From Trichinella spiralis (Eukaryota > Nematoda > Enoplea > Trichinellida > Trichinellidae): a stretch of DNA of 64,000 nt. Under the pieces are notes generated by a model that was not told where the DNA came from, searched no databases, and worked only from the letters and a program-made list of their open reading frames with translations. Both the position numbers and the translations under genes were made by a program. Each line of letters begins with the position of its first letter. The stretch's first letter is position 1. Of this stretch, positions 9,054-22,200 are shown piece by piece. The DNA lies in contig CM012953.1 in NCBI GenBank assembly GCA_000181795.3, positions 6,550,267 through 6,614,266 of the forward strand. Direction: 5' to 3'.

Positions 9054-9296
9054 TCAGTCTGATTTGACTAAAGAATCACTTTCTCCGTTTTCCTCAGAGA
9101 TTTCACGTAAAAATTCATCTTCGTACTTTTTCTGTTCCGAAAGAATTTTTGGTGCAATGTTATTCATAAGATCGTATATTTGATAACTGACAAAGCAGGT
9201 CAAAAAGACAGTTGTACCTAACAAGACGTTGACAGCTCCGCGGTGAAAACGATCCAGTATACTGTTGATGCGCTTCTGAGGTAATCTGAATATCAT
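9054..9296 (-). CDS. Small single-pass membrane protein, unrecognised
   Basis: 80 aa from the Met of MIFRLPQKRINSILDRF. A basic N-terminus is followed by a hydrophobic helix at about residues 22-42 (VNVLLGTTVFLTCFVSYQIY), then an acidic tail ending SDSLVKSD. The layout fits a small mitochondrial inner-membrane protein, but I recognise no family. A likely splice acceptor (TTTGTAATTTAG) lies just upstream at about 9308, so an upstream non-coding exon or trans-splice site is possible. The SMIM4-like ORF follows in the same transcript direction 21 nt downstream. Confidence 0.6.
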   Translation of the reverse strand: MIFRLPQKRINSILDRFHRGAVNVLLGTTVFLTCFVSYQIYDLMNNIAPKILSEQKKYEDEFLREISEENGESDSLVKSD

Positions 9297-9309
9297 TCGC
9301 TTTCTACCT

Positions 9310-10351
9310 AAATTACAAAAAGTCATTAAAAAATAAAATAAAATAAAATAAAACAAAAATTCCTAATATTTATACAAATACAAATTAAGCTACGAACTAA
9401 TTGAGAATATTATCAAGAAAGCAAAAACAGTTACCACAGTAAATGTTACATGTTGTACAAAACTTGGTTGACATTCTTTAAATTACCCAGTTTAATTTCA
9501 ACGTAGAAATTAAAAAATTATGAAATTGGAGTTTCCATTTTAATGATAAAATATTTTTCAATGAAATAATTATTAATTTTTTCTAATAAAATACTTTAAT
9601 AACAATTATTATGCGTTAAATTCAAGACAACCAAAGCTGATAAAGTGAATATACACAGTCGGCAATAAAGTAAAATAAATATAGTAAGAAAATGACGTTC
9701 AAGTTAGTTTATATTAGAATATTTTTCATTTCAACAAAAATTGTCATATTGCGAAAGGACTGTTATTATATTAATGACTGTATAATGTATAATTTCATCT
9801 TGCAACTTATCACTTTCTTCAGCACTGCTTTACGAGTACACACTGTGAATATTTAAAGCACTTCACAATTTTTGCCATGCCTTAGTATCATAAAGAACTA
9901 TCATAACAGATGCGTGTAAATATTTTTAATATCAGTAAACTTTGTTGTAATAAAAAAGTTTTTACACTTTTTTTCGCTCTTTTATTCATAGAAAAATATG
10001 CTTAGATCATGTTGAATCTGACTTTTATTTTCTTTCAAATCGGTTTTTTCAGTTGATTTTAATGCATTCGCTAAAAACAAATTGACTTGCCAATTTTCAT
10101 TCTGATTTAAAAAATTTGCAACACGCAAATGTATGATTGATGACGCTCTTTTTAAAAAAATATCTCGCAATGGAGAATTGTTTGTGAATAAAAATTACAC
10201 CGATCTTAAACACTGAAAAGTGAACTCTTCCAGACAGGTTCGTTTAATTTCACTAAACAAATTTCACCTATTTCTTAACCCAAGTAGAAATGGAAAAAAG
10301 AAATTAAAATAATCTGAAGACTAGTTAATTTCTTTTTTTTTGAAATTTGAT
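9310..10351. other. Intergenic between the small-protein pair and MMACHC
   Basis: AT-rich. It begins with an (AAAAT)n pentanucleotide repeat (9328-9352). A 62-codon minus-strand frame at 9982-10170 lacks an ATG start and has low-complexity composition; I do not call it a gene. Confidence 0.5.
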
Positions 10352-11261
10352 TCAGACTATTATTTCTTGTAACCAAGATTTAAGTAGTTGTTTTCGTCGG
10401 GATGGTTCAGTGTGGAAATATTCCATTTGCCTTGGATCGTAACGCTCCTTCACAGGTACGACGTCACGAAAAGCAGCTGTTCGCCAAGAATTGTTGAACT
10501 TGTCCAACAGATCCACAATTTTTTCGTCCGCATTCAACAAATCCACCGGAAAGTGCTGAACCAAATTCCGCTCAACAATGCTAGGAAATATGTACAGAAA
10601 CCGAAACGCGAACCAGCCCCCGTATTTTGGATGTATCGATACGCCGGCGATGCGCTGAAAAATTTTTAGAAAAAAATTAAATATAAATTCGATTTGGAAA
10701 ATTAAAATTTGACAAACCTTCTGCTTGTCCCATGGATCAATTTCAACATTCATACGTTGATAATAAAATGCGGCTCCGGATGCGTGGCCGGCAACATTCA
10801 TGAGAACTTTTGGACGACGATTTGGCCACATGTCAAAATCGTGAATTAACACCACATCCTGAGGCAAAAGCTGGAAAAGCAATAACGATGCACTGTAAAC
10901 AGAAAAGAAACATATTTCTTATTCATACATACATCTAAAAATTCACCAGCACATTCTTTCATGCACAAGTCCAACGGATCTCTCATGCAGTCAAACAGCA
11001 GTTCACGCTGTTTCAGCCAAGGCAAAAAGAAATTGCAAAACATTCTCGGTGTGCTAAGTACGAGAATCGCCAACGTATCTGCTTCATAGTCAAGATGGAA
11101 ATGCTCATTTGCCAAATCATTGTACCACTGGATCTTGAATGTTAGGAAATGGATAAATGCGCATAAAAGCCAATTACAAACTGAACTTTAAAAGGATGAC
11201 TTTCAAAGCCAATGTCATCGCAAAACTGCTTCTTGCATAGCTGCATTACCCGACTGCTCAT
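10352..11261 (-). CDS. MMACHC: MMACHC-like cobalamin-processing enzyme
   Basis: Cytosolic enzyme that removes the upper ligand of cobalamin (decyanation, glutathione-dependent dealkylation) and passes it on to methionine synthase and methylmalonyl-CoA mutase. Four exons: 11261-11178, 11133-10933, 10870-10718, 10654-10352, all in phase 0, giving about 246 aa. Family hallmarks in order: GFESHPFKV then WYNDLA, LAILVLSTPRMF, MRDPLDLC, DMWPNRRPKVLMNVAGHASG, GAAFYYQRMNVEIDPWDKQK, RIAGVSIHPKYGGWFAFR, ERYDPRQMEYF. The vertebrate proline-rich C-terminal tail is absent. The first intron's exact borders are the least sure, as the exon 1 end may be one or two codons off. An upstream exon cannot be ruled out. 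Confidence 0.92.
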
Positions 11262-13346
11262 CGCATCAACCACAAAACTATAAATACACAAATAATTTGG
11301 CAAAGCAGGACAATTTTAGTTTTACAAACATGTAAGGCTTTTTAATATTTTGAATTTTTTTGATAACTGTCCTGCAGATCTGAAAATCTCCCAAACTAAT
11401 AAATTCAGTACTATATGACATTTTAACAAAAGCACTGAAGCAATATTAAATGCCAAATTTTACATATTCTTACTCCAAGTTTTACAAACTGCGGAGCTGT
11501 CAGCGTCAATTATTTTCATTGCATATTTTATTTCCAAAGTTTTATTCAATATGTTCATACATAATTTTAAAGATTGACAGCTCCATTTGGCAAAAAGAAT
11601 GCTGCCAAACAGCTGATGAATACTTATTTTCACTGCAAAGCAATTTAAAAGACACAAGTGACTAAGCTAAATAATTAAAAAAAAATAACAGCAACCTTGT
11701 CAAGACCGACATGAATAACTCAGCATAAGTTATAAATGAAACATTGAAATTATAAATAACAAAAAATGAATCACAACAATTGCACATCAATATTTTATTA
11801 TTAATAGGCAATTATGCATGCAAAATATTAAAAATTGAAAAATATATAGTCATTAGATATGCCAATTGTAAAAAAATTAATGTTATACTGTAATTTAAGA
11901 ATAGATAATCTGAAAATTCAAGGAACACAAAATTGCAAACAAATGAAATGCAAATAAACGTAAAAAAATATACAAATGTTTTTTCATTAGAAAACATCCA
12001 TGACGTCATATTTCAAATATGACAAATGATGCTCACCAGTTCTATATAAGATGCAAAAAAACAATACAATTATATTCGCAATTTTATTACAATGTTCTAC
12101 TAAGTTATACATTATTACACTGTATGAGCATTCTAATTCTAATCATTTTTTAAAGATACAAATTTTTACAACCATGTCAAAATAAAGTTAAATACAATTG
12201 GAACTGTTTGCAAAAATAACGCAATTAATGCGTATTAACTAAAAACTCTTTAAACTAAAAAAGTAAATTTAATTCAAAAAAGTTTTCAGATATTACCTCT
12301 AATTACTTTTATAAATATACCCGTATGGTAAGAATGGTGATTAAAAAACGTTTTATTTATTTACAAAAAAAGTGTGCAAGTAAATATTACAAATGCCAAG
12401 TTTGCATTATTTAACAATACATGTATATAAAATGTTATATTAAAATTTTAAGTAAATAATTTATAAAATGTTTTAATAATAAGTAAATTAATATATTAGA
12501 TTAAAAAATGCTCATATTTTGTGAAAAAAATAACATTATCCAACATATATAAAATATGTTTAGAATCGTCATTTACCTCATTTATTTTATTAATAATTAA
12601 TAATTTGCCTTTCTGAAATAATAGGCATGTATGTAGCAATTTTAAGATAAAAGTAAACATCATTTTATATTCAAAATATTCACTACAGTATTTCTTCGAG
12701 AAAAGCATGTTCATCGTTCATTATAAGCACGATTATGAATTATGATAAAATTTAGTTATCCTTTATTTCAATAAACTAAATAATATAATGTATTTTTTAA
12801 TAAAATATTAAGTTTTATGTGAAAATATATAAGAAAAACATTTTAAATATAAATTTTAGAAAATAATGTTATCAAAAATTTCAAAAAAATTTATAAAAAG
12901 TCATCGCACAACTTTTTTCAATGTATGTATATATATTAATATTTTATTTTTATTTTTTTCTTTTTTTAAAATAAGTTAAGCAATTTTTTGTCTCGAAAAC
13001 AATATGTGCTTTAATTTTTAATAAAATTTATAAAAAATTGTAAGAAATAGTATTGTATTTATGTAATAAATGTTTGTATGCTAAAATCTGCAAAAGATTT
13101 TATTTGGTACATGCTCTTTAAAAATTCATTGTTGACCACACAAGCTCATTTCATGCTACAGTATGTAATTTAAACTTGAATTCGTTTGCTTTAGTACAGT
13201 TTAGATAAACTTTCAGTTCTTAAAATAGATGAGGTATTATATTGTTTTGTGATGTTTAGTTGTATAAAACTGAGTCGTATTTTTGTGTACGTCTAATATA
13301 TGGTTCAACAAATGGCAATCATGTACTGCTTTTGCTAGATCGACAG
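11262..13346. other. AT-rich intergenic, divergent 5' flanks of MMACHC and INO80D-like gene
   Basis: About 2.1 kb, very AT-rich, with many short homopolymer runs. It separates two divergently transcribed genes and so should contain both promoters. A splice acceptor (GTGATGTTTAG at about 13258) just before the INO80D-like start suggests that an upstream non-coding exon lies in this stretch. No coding exon or RNA gene was recognised. Confidence 0.5.
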
Positions 13347-16300
13347 ATGGAAGTGGAAAACTTGAACCGTAGTTTATCATCCATTTTATCTGACCAAAGC
13401 AAGAATCCAGCGATCTCAGATGATCGCCGCTTTATTGATAAAAAAGGTAACGTTGATAGTAAAGTACAAGATGTAAATGGTGACCATCCGAACAGGGGAT
13501 CTGTGGAAGTCTTCGATTTGGCTTCGTCGAGTCAAGTAATGGCTAATGTGAATGAATTCGATCCATATTATGTCGAGAGGGCTGCATCCCGAAATGGCGT
13601 TTCTTCGAATGCGTGGACTGGAAACTGGTTTGGAATTTCTGACAATCCTTCAACATCATTTCAAGAATGTGATTTGCCAGTGTCATCAAAATTACCGCCT
13701 TTAATTTCAGTCGGGTCAAGAAATGGATGTTATGGTTCCAATCAACAGCATTCAAACGGAGCGTACTACTCATCTGAGGGTTTGACTTTGCAAAACTCAA
13801 TTTCAGTGGGTACGATGTCGCATCAGGAGGAAGTTTTGAAGAAATATTCTGCTAAACGATCGGATCCGAGAATGGATTCAATTCTCCCTTCGTGTGGGAC
13901 ATTTTTATCTCCAACTGAACATGCATCGAATCAAAATGGGTGCATATCTTTATTGAATTCAGATACATCTTGCAATTTTGGTTCTTACACTTTTGGAAAT
14001 AACAACAGTGATGCTGTTCTTCTGAAATCTTCTTCGTCGTATCTGTCAAAATCACTTTCTTGCCCAAATTCTGGACTAATTCCGGTGACCGCAGCCGAGA
14101 CGGTCTCCAATTGCAACGGGTTTTGTACGTTTCGTGACTCTAAACCATGCCATCAACGCCGTTTGAACGGTTATCAGTTTTGTATACGACACATACTGAA
14201 TGACAAAGATGCACCTTATCGGTCATGCTCATTTGTACGAGTTCAAAATGGAAAACAAATACCCTGTAGAAACAGCATTCTGAAAAACAAAAATACTCAG
14301 TAAGTTATAAAATTAATTACGATTCTTCTGCACTGTAATGTGTTATTAAATTTGTTCGATTTTATCACCTTTATTACGCATAATACGCGCTTCATATGCT
14401 TCAAATATAATCGATTATTTCTTCTAATTTCAATACTACAACCACTGATTGGATGTGCATTTCAAGCAAGACTAGTTGTCGAACTTTAGAGTGTTTTTCA
14501 TTTCATTAATTAAGGGAAAATGCTTACTGCTTTAATGTTTGTTTTATGCAGGTTATGAGTTTTATATTTAAAAAAAAAGTATTTCAAGTTTCATAAAAAT
14601 TCAAACATTTGTTTATGCAAATATAACAGAGATGATTATTGTGTTGCGAAGATTTTTTGCAATTGTTTGTCGAATACACGATACACATTTCCAAAATGAG
14701 TAATTAAAGCTAGCAGTTCATTTTGTAAATTGACTGGCTTTTATTTGCATTGGAAAAATTTATTTTATTTACAGTTTTGCACCGAAGAATTTTTTATTTG
14801 TTAGCTTTGCCAACTTTGCAGTTGTATATGTTATCGATTGCTTTTGTCACATAAAAAAGTACATTATGCAATTTTGTTTTCATGGTAATAATAATATGTT
14901 TAGGTATAATAAATTAAAAATTTTCTCGTCATAGGGTTTAATTTGTTTATTTTATATTGATGAATGGCTTTTTAAATTTATGAGTTAGTAGTTGGTAAAA
15001 TGTTTAGTGCGAAGATGTGAATGATGATATATATATATATTGTTGCTATTAGAGGTTTATTTAAACGCCTTGGCAGTTTGCCAACGTCATTTCGCATTTT
15101 AAAAGTTGTTGACGTCAGTCATGGAAGTTTTCTACATTGAGGTTAAAAAAAATTTTTTTCTTCACGTTCTGCGCTTGATTAAAGGAAAATTGTATAATTT
15201 AATATTGGAAATGTGGCGTGTTTTTGAAATGCCTTTTACATATAAATTTAGCTTTGTGTCTGTGATTCATTGTGCAAATATATGGAAGGTGTAGTATGTG
15301 TGTGTGTGTGATTGGAATGGAATTCTCCTTATTTGATTAAAATTTTGAGCAGCTCATTAAAAGAACCAAAGAAATTGTTTAGTATTCCAATCATAAAACA
15401 TACAGAACGACGAAATGCTAATGTTTGCCTTTGTCATCATTAAAATGGACGTCCTTTTCTCTGTTCTAATGTGATGCATTTTGTGATGATAAAGTATTTG
15501 TTAAAGATGTTTGAAAATTCAGTGGTGAAAAAAAGCACGTGTTATTGAAATTGAAACTATTTAATTGAATTGTTACTGTTTTGTTTGCTGGAATTGAATT
15601 TTTTTTTTCCATTTTAACTTTACCTTCCTCAAGTATTTTATTTTATGATCGTATCAGTTGAATTGTACCAATTGGTAGATGTAGTCGAAATAGAGGATTT
15701 TTGTTTTCCAATCGACAAATTCTTGTTGTAGTCATTATTTCAATTGTTTAATATGTATTTTGTTGTAGGTACTGCAGCACACATTTGATCAAACTTGGTT
15801 TCAAAGAACCCAAATCAAGAAAGAAGACTGAAAAGATGATGAACAAAGTCGAGGATAGTCCGTCGGGGTCATTGGTCAGCGGGGGTCAGATGAAAACGAA
15901 GGTGCCATTTTTCCCCGACTTGGCCGTGCCGAGGGTGCAGGCGCAGGCCCAGTCGCAGCTTGCGCTGAATGAACCGCCAAAGCTGATCAAAGCCGAACAA
16001 CAGCGACAGTACGACAGAAATGGCTTCACGTTGTCCGATCAGCCGGGGCAGCAATATTCGAGGGTGAAGAGTGAAAATACAACGTGGGATGGTGGTTCGG
16101 GCGGCTACCGTAACGTGGGAAAAGTGGAAAATTCCTTGTCCGCCATGCTGAACTCAGTGCCGCCGGGCCAGAATTCTCGTTCTTCGTTTCAGCATGCTCC
16201 AATCAACGCTTACCCGTTGGGCGATTTTCAAGCTCAGCCCAATGGCGTCAGTCCAGTAGTACAGAAGGATGCGAAGGATCATTGCAAGTCGGCAGTTGTA

Positions 16301-17714
16301 CCTTTGAACTGCGCTCCAAAGCCGCCCGCCCAGCGCTATTCGGGACTGACCAGCTTGCTTCAAGCGCCGCTGGTCGAATCCCCTCCTCCAGTATTTTCCA
16401 CTTCCAATCTCGGGTATGCAAATTTGCGTTCCTTTCCCACCAATGCGGGTGCTTTGGTTCCATTACGCCCTCCGTCGACTCTTGGCGGCGGCTGTGCGTC
16501 GGCGTCGCCGTTTCCCGTCGATCCGCCAGTGTTAGAGTGTTCGAATCCAAACGCGCCGTTGCCGACCTTGGCGCCGGCCCCTTTGTACGGCCGAAAATGC
16601 ATCAAGGTCCACGCAAAGCAGAGATTTTTCCTCAGCCAAGGTCGGCACAGGCAAATTCCAGAAGTTGGTCGCCTGTGTCATTTGCTTGAAAAAGTCGACG
16701 CCGAACGGAAAGATCTGTTTCCACTGGGTATCCGTTTGTTTATTTGTTTGTTTGTTTGTTTATTTTTTGTTGTTCGTCAGGATTGGAAATGAGCGACAGC
16801 GAAAGCGAATTGGACGAATTGGACGACATTTCAACTTGTTCCAACGGCGCATTGTTGGCTGCATCGGCGTCGTTGTCTTTTAGAAATGAGTAGGAGGAGA
16901 AGACATTTTTTTATCACCGATTATATATATATATCTAATGGAAATGGCGATTTTTAGGTACTCAGTGGACACTACGGAGATTTATTTGGCGAACAAAGCG
17001 GTCAACATTCGAATGCTGGAGTGGAACAACAAGTTGCCGTTGGTCGATTCGATGGTAAAAGTGAGTAGGCAGTTTCCAAGCACGGCAGGTCGAGTGCTTG
17101 GCGAGAAGCAGGATGAGAAGAGTAAAAAGTTGCACAGCAGCAGTTCGGCATTGACCAAACGGCGCCTGCTTTTGGTCGGCTGCCAGTACAAGTTGTCGGC
17201 GCCGGCCGACGGTTTGGATGTGAGCCTGGGCATTTGCAACAAGCCTCGGCTGCCATACAGCGCCTACTGCGTTCGCCATCAGTTGAGCAACGGCGAGCAG
17301 ATGTTGTATGCGCGGTGCAGCGGCAAGGACTGCGACCAGCCGGCAATTGAAGGTCTGGTCTCGGGTCCGTCGCCGGTGTGCCATTTGCACTCTTACTTGA
17401 AGCTTTTGGTTCCAGTGTCAACTAGCCTATTGCCACTGTCCGGCGTGGCTGAGCCAACATCCAGCTCCAATAACGGTAATGCGAATAGCAGCGGTATGTT
17501 GCCGACGACGACGAGGGGACGTCCGACGACGGTTGGGTCGAAAAAGAAAAAAGCTCCGACCAACACAACGCGGAAAGAACGAAAGAAGAAGGCGAAATTG
17601 GGCTCTGATAACCTTGCACCCGTTTCTGAAACCACTAGTAAGTAGCAGTTTTTGCATAACAACAACAACAATAATATTTTATGTATTTTTTTAAATTTCA
17701 AGTATATATATATA

Positions 17715-17746
<32 letters not shown>

Positions 17747-19271
17747 TTGTTTTTTTATTTGAAAGTTGATTAATTATATACTTATTGAAAAAGGTAAGGT
17801 TGTGTTTTGCATGTTTGCCGTCTGCGCTAGTGGTAGTCTTTATTCGAGTTGAGCACGTTCGATTTTTCCGATCAGTTGTGGAAGGCAGCTTTGTGGGCTG
17901 CTTCACAGTCTTCTGGGAATTGATTGCGATTATGCTTATCGATCGTGAACGAACGATTGGATGGCGATTGATTTTCAAAAACTCATTCAGTTGTGCTTTT
18001 CTCCCATTGCCTAGCCATTACTGAATGATCAGATGATGATGATCCTGATCATTGGGTACTTGCTGGTATTTTTTTTCAATCCATTCTCTTTTTTTTGTTT
18101 AATGCTTTTTCTCACCTTCGGGCATCGGTTGTGAAGAAAGAGATGTACCTCTGATTCTGATTCATCTGTTTGTGATAACGCAAACTTTTTTGTTTGTTTT
18201 CATTTCTACTTTATTTCTATTTTATTACTTCGAATTATATTTGAAAAAGGAAACCAGACAACTTTTATAATTGAAACGATTCATGTCACAGTTGCCTGCT
18301 AGCTTGCATTTTTTCTGTTTTAGATTCTTTGGAAAATTCTACCAAATCTGTGGATTTCTACGACTGTGTCAAGTGCAGTTCACCACAGGATGCCCAACTG
18401 ACATTGGTGTCGGCTGTACAAGAACTTGGTTTAGAAGCGCACGAATTGAACGAAATGCTAGGCTTTTTGCCAGGGGATCCTTTGGCTGCTTTGCTTGATT
18501 CTGAAATGTGTACGTATAGATTGCGATTACTTATTATTATTATTATTGTTTGGAATTGTATGGTGATACAAATTCATTGTTGTGACGTTAGTGCGTGTTG
18601 TTTGCTTTTGAAATTTTATTGTCAATTTTACAGTAGAGAATAGATTGAAAGTAATTGTGCGTGTGGCAGTAATATTTAATTCAATTCAGTATTGTCTATT
18701 CAAAAGTGTTTGTATTGTAGCTCGATCAACAGGGTTTGTTGAAGAAAGCTCAAAAGAGAGCCAACTGCTCGATCAAGCGTTGATGTTGACTTCTGACCAC
18801 AGTTGGGCAGACGTGGAACAGTTTCTGCTGTCGGAAGGGTATAAATCATCTGACTACACGACGACGCCGACGAATTTTTCCAACTATCCATCGGTTGAAC
18901 CATTGCCATCGGCTTGTACCTCTGGTGAGGATGATTTCAGAACATGCAGATATTTGTCTACTGCGACTGGTCCCCAGCGTGTGGATGCGTCCGTTTTTTA
19001 CGCGCCCACAGTGCCGCAAACTTACAACATGGATAGTGGAATTGGATATGGTACACCGCCGCCAGCCAACATGGTAAGTTACCATCATCATCAGCAGCAA
19101 ACACATCATCAGCATCAACACCAACCTCCTCCTCTTCTTCCTGCTCATCATCAACATCATTCAGTGGGTGGTATTGGTGGTCATCATCAAATAGGTTTAG
19201 ACAACAATATCAACACGCAGACAATGAACCCGAAATCCAAGCCTTCGCAGCTGGGCATTTATAATCTTTGA
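13347..19271 (+). CDS. INO80D: INO80D-like chromatin-remodelling subunit
   Basis: Six exons: 13347-14299, 15769-16727, 16781-16889, 16958-17637, 18324-18509, 18721-19271, giving about 1145 aa in continuous frame. Two Cys/His-rich putative DNA-binding modules: residues about 255-330 (KPCHQRRLNGYQFCIRHIL ... APYRSCSFV ... QYCSTHLIKLGF) and about 748-823 (ICNKPRLPYSAYCVRHQL ... GKDCDQPAI ... VCHLHSYLKL). These modules are shared by INO80D and KANSL2; RRLNGY-FCIRH and YCSTHLIKLGF followed by a lysine-rich stretch fit INO80D better. The second module is followed by a lysine-rich tract (about 871-889), as in INO80D. A region ending KDLFPLG just before an acidic patch also parallels it. The 3' exon encodes a His/Gln-rich repeat (19081-19195). 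INO80D belongs to the INO80 remodelling complex. The first in-frame ATG was chosen; the frame is open to an upstream acceptor. Confidence 0.82.
14300..15768 (+). other. Intron 1 of the INO80D-like gene
   Basis: 1.47 kb, GTAAGT to TTGTTGTAG. AT-rich with a (TA)n run at about 15028-15040. No further coding block was seen. Confidence 0.6.
16738..16763. repeat. (TTTG)n microsatellite in an INO80D-like intron
   Basis: Tandem TTTG units inside the 53-nt intron 16728-16780, so the repeat makes up half of it. Confidence 0.85.
17703..17748. repeat. (TA)n microsatellite
   Basis: About 45 bp of alternating TA with one break, in the intron 17638-18323 of the INO80D-like gene. The rest of that intron shows no coding block. 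Confidence 0.9.
19081..19195 (+). repeat. CAT/CAG trinucleotide-rich coding repeat
   Basis: Repeated CAT, CAA and CAG codons encode a His/Gln-rich low-complexity stretch near the C-terminus of the INO80D-like protein. Its length may vary between strains. Confidence 0.8.
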
Positions 19272-22200
19272 AGAATTAAGAAAGCGTATACCTATGGATA
19301 TGCATGCATGCACGCGCAGGGTTTCGAAAATTGTTTTTTGGTTTATTTATTTGTTTGTTTGTTTGTTTGTTTGTTTGTTTTACTGTTTGTCTGTTTTTTC
19401 TTTTTTCTTTGGGGTTTCAAATGTGACATGATAGTTAGTTTATGTGACGCATTTCAACCCTGGAACAGAGCTTTCTTTATCAATGATGTGTAAAAACGAG
19501 AAAAAAAGTTGTCCATTGTATTTTCTATTCAACAGAAATGTACAATATGTAGCGTACTCTACTGGCATTTTTTGACTTGCATTATGAATATCCTTTACCG
19601 CTTTTTTTGTCTTCTTCTTCTTCTTCATCTCCTTCTCCTGTGCCCATTTTTGCCCAGAAAAATATTTTCATTGCGCCCTCGTCGACGGAGCGGTTGTATA
19701 TTTTACTTTTTTTTATTTTTAGCTTTTTTGATAGAGAGATATGTTATGTATATATTGAAAGTGCAATTTTATTAATGAGAATAAAAATTTCCACGCCTTC
19801 GTTGTCTCGTAGGATTGTTTTGCTGCCACCGAACGAAGTCCATAGGATGACGTCGAGAATAAGCGCAAGTCAGGACGAGCCAGCAAGACAGATGAGATGA
19901 GAGCCGAGGGAGGCTTTTCTTGTTTCACTTTTGGAATGTCAAACTACGAGTGCAAAATATGGGCGTGGCGCCCCAATGAACGGCGGCGGCTAAAGCAACA
20001 ACGAGAAAATGAAAAAAAAAAAAGCAAAATCTGTCTTCTGTTTCACATCAATTTGCATATTTTTTTTCTCTTGCAACGTATTTGCTTTGGCTGAGACAAG
20101 TTGGCAGGAGCAGAGGGGAAGAAAATTGTCCCCTGACGTCATTCTATTGTTGCTGGGCTTTTTCGTTGTTTTCATTCAAAACAGCGTGCAGAGATGACGA
20201 AGACGATTAGCTGAAGAGGGGGGAAGAAAGCGATTGGATTTTAGCCGGCGGCTGTATTTTCTATCTATTCTCAATTTCTTTTCTGCATCACTTGTTATTT
20301 TCCTCATGCACGGAACAAATGGCTTGTGCGTGCGTGCGTGCGTGCGTGCGTGTTGATTATTCAATGAACAGCAGCTGCTGCATTAATCATTCGACTTGCA
20401 TACTTCTATTCTTACGTCCGTCTATACATCTATCCTCTCCATACAGATGTACAAATGCGTGCGTGTGCTGTTCGTGTGCGTTTGCACTTCATGCTTTTTC
20501 TTTGTTTTTACTAATATCATAGTTGGGAAAATATGAAAATTCCTTCATCAACTTTTTCAAATCCATTGTTTAAATATAAAATTAGCGTAGCTTTCGATGT
20601 GCGTCTTTGCCGCTTTTCTCATGCTGAATTATCGTCGTTCATTCATTAACCAACGTGATCAGTATGCGTGAAATGAGACCAAATTTTACAGCGTCATCCG
20701 AATTTCACGCTTTCTGCTTTGATATAATCGTATATTCTGACTTCAAGCAATAAAAGCTGAATGAATGAACAATCAGATGATGGAAACCAAAAAAAATTAA
20801 TGAATTAAATTGATGAAAAATTTGAAAAAATTCATTCACACTGCAAGCTAGCTTTCATTAACTTTTCCGCTGCTTATCAATCAGTGCTTTCAATTGACGA
20901 ACGTCGTCTACCCCGAAGCCTGACGTCCGGCTAACGTGTTGCTAACAAATTTGAAATGTGAAACTGCCTAATGATGACTGTTGTTGGAAATATGTGTGTG
21001 TTTTGTTGAAAAGAATTCATGCACAACAACATCCATCCATACACTTCACTTGAGCAGTGTATCGACAACGAATAAAACAATATCCTCACCAGTGTAAGAA
21101 ATAAGGTAAAATAAGAAGCCAAGAAGTCTTTGGACTTTTATTTATGAAAAATATTTCCCAATATCTGAATCGGTTTTATTATTTCTTTTTTCATTTTACA
21201 TCACCAAAAAAATTTATTGACGATGCAAAGAGGAAACGCTGGACAGAAAGAAACTGATCAAAAGTGTGGTTTGAGTGTTGGTTGAAATTGAACGCATTGC
21301 ATTCATAATTTTGCCGTTGCCGCGATTTGCATTAATTTCAGTGCTGAAATAAATACCAGATTGGAAAAGACGAGCAACATTTTGGTCGCAAAGAATGCTC
21401 GCATGCATGGATGGATAATTAAAATTATTGAACAGAAACAAGAAAATAATTGAGAAAGGGAGAAATTGATTTATTTGCATTAGTCATAAAATAAAATAAC
21501 AATAAAATTAGTCATCACTTTGCATTAATGAATTGTTGCAATTTTTACCGCATTGAAATACAAAAAGTGCGAGAGTGTTCAGTTCAATTTAGTAGTAGAT
21601 TTGTTTGATTGAATTATTAATTTACATGAGCCATTCGTTGTGTTTACAGATATTAGATCATCTGCATCATTTATGGTGAAAAAGAGAAATTATGGATCCA
21701 AAATTAGGCATCTTTTTGAAAACTTTCAGTATCATCGTAAAAGTTTAAAATACCTTTAAAATTTCATTTACTCTGATGCACATTTATTGATAAATTGTTC
21801 ATTATTATGGTTTTCATCTTCACAGTGAAAAATGTTTGTAGCATCTTATTTTCAAGTAATTTTCAAATTGAAAATAAAGTACATAAATTATTTTTTTTGA
21901 TACATTTATCAAAATAAATTGTACTGTTTTGGTTCGATAATTAATTTCAATAATTTAATATTTAATTTTTAGTTACAGTACAGTACTGTTTGTAAAAAAT
22001 CAGGATTAAAACAGACAATTACAATTCATATTATAAATTGCGTAGGATATTTAAATTTTGAATAGCATTTTTAATTTTGAAATTTTATAAAATTAAGCTA
22101 CCTGAAAATTATATATATATATATATGTATGTATGTATTAACAGTGTGTACGTTGAATATTCATGAGAAGCAGTTTCTAGCAATTTGCTGCCGTAAAAAG

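Noticed and set aside
9982-10170. 62-codon minus-strand frame between the small-protein pair and MMACHC
   Set aside because: It starts at TTG with no ATG, is rich in Lys/Asn/Ile as expected of AT-rich noise, and has no splice partner.
16962-17421. Long minus-strand frames opposite INO80D-like exon 4
   Set aside because: GC-rich coding sequence on the plus strand opens the antisense frames; the plus-strand exon has the Cys/His module and splice sites.
13347-19271. KANSL2 as the identity of this gene
   Set aside because: The same Cys/His modules occur in KANSL2, but RRLNGY-FCIRH, YCSTHLIKLGF plus lysine-rich tail, and the basic tract after module 2 fit INO80D better.
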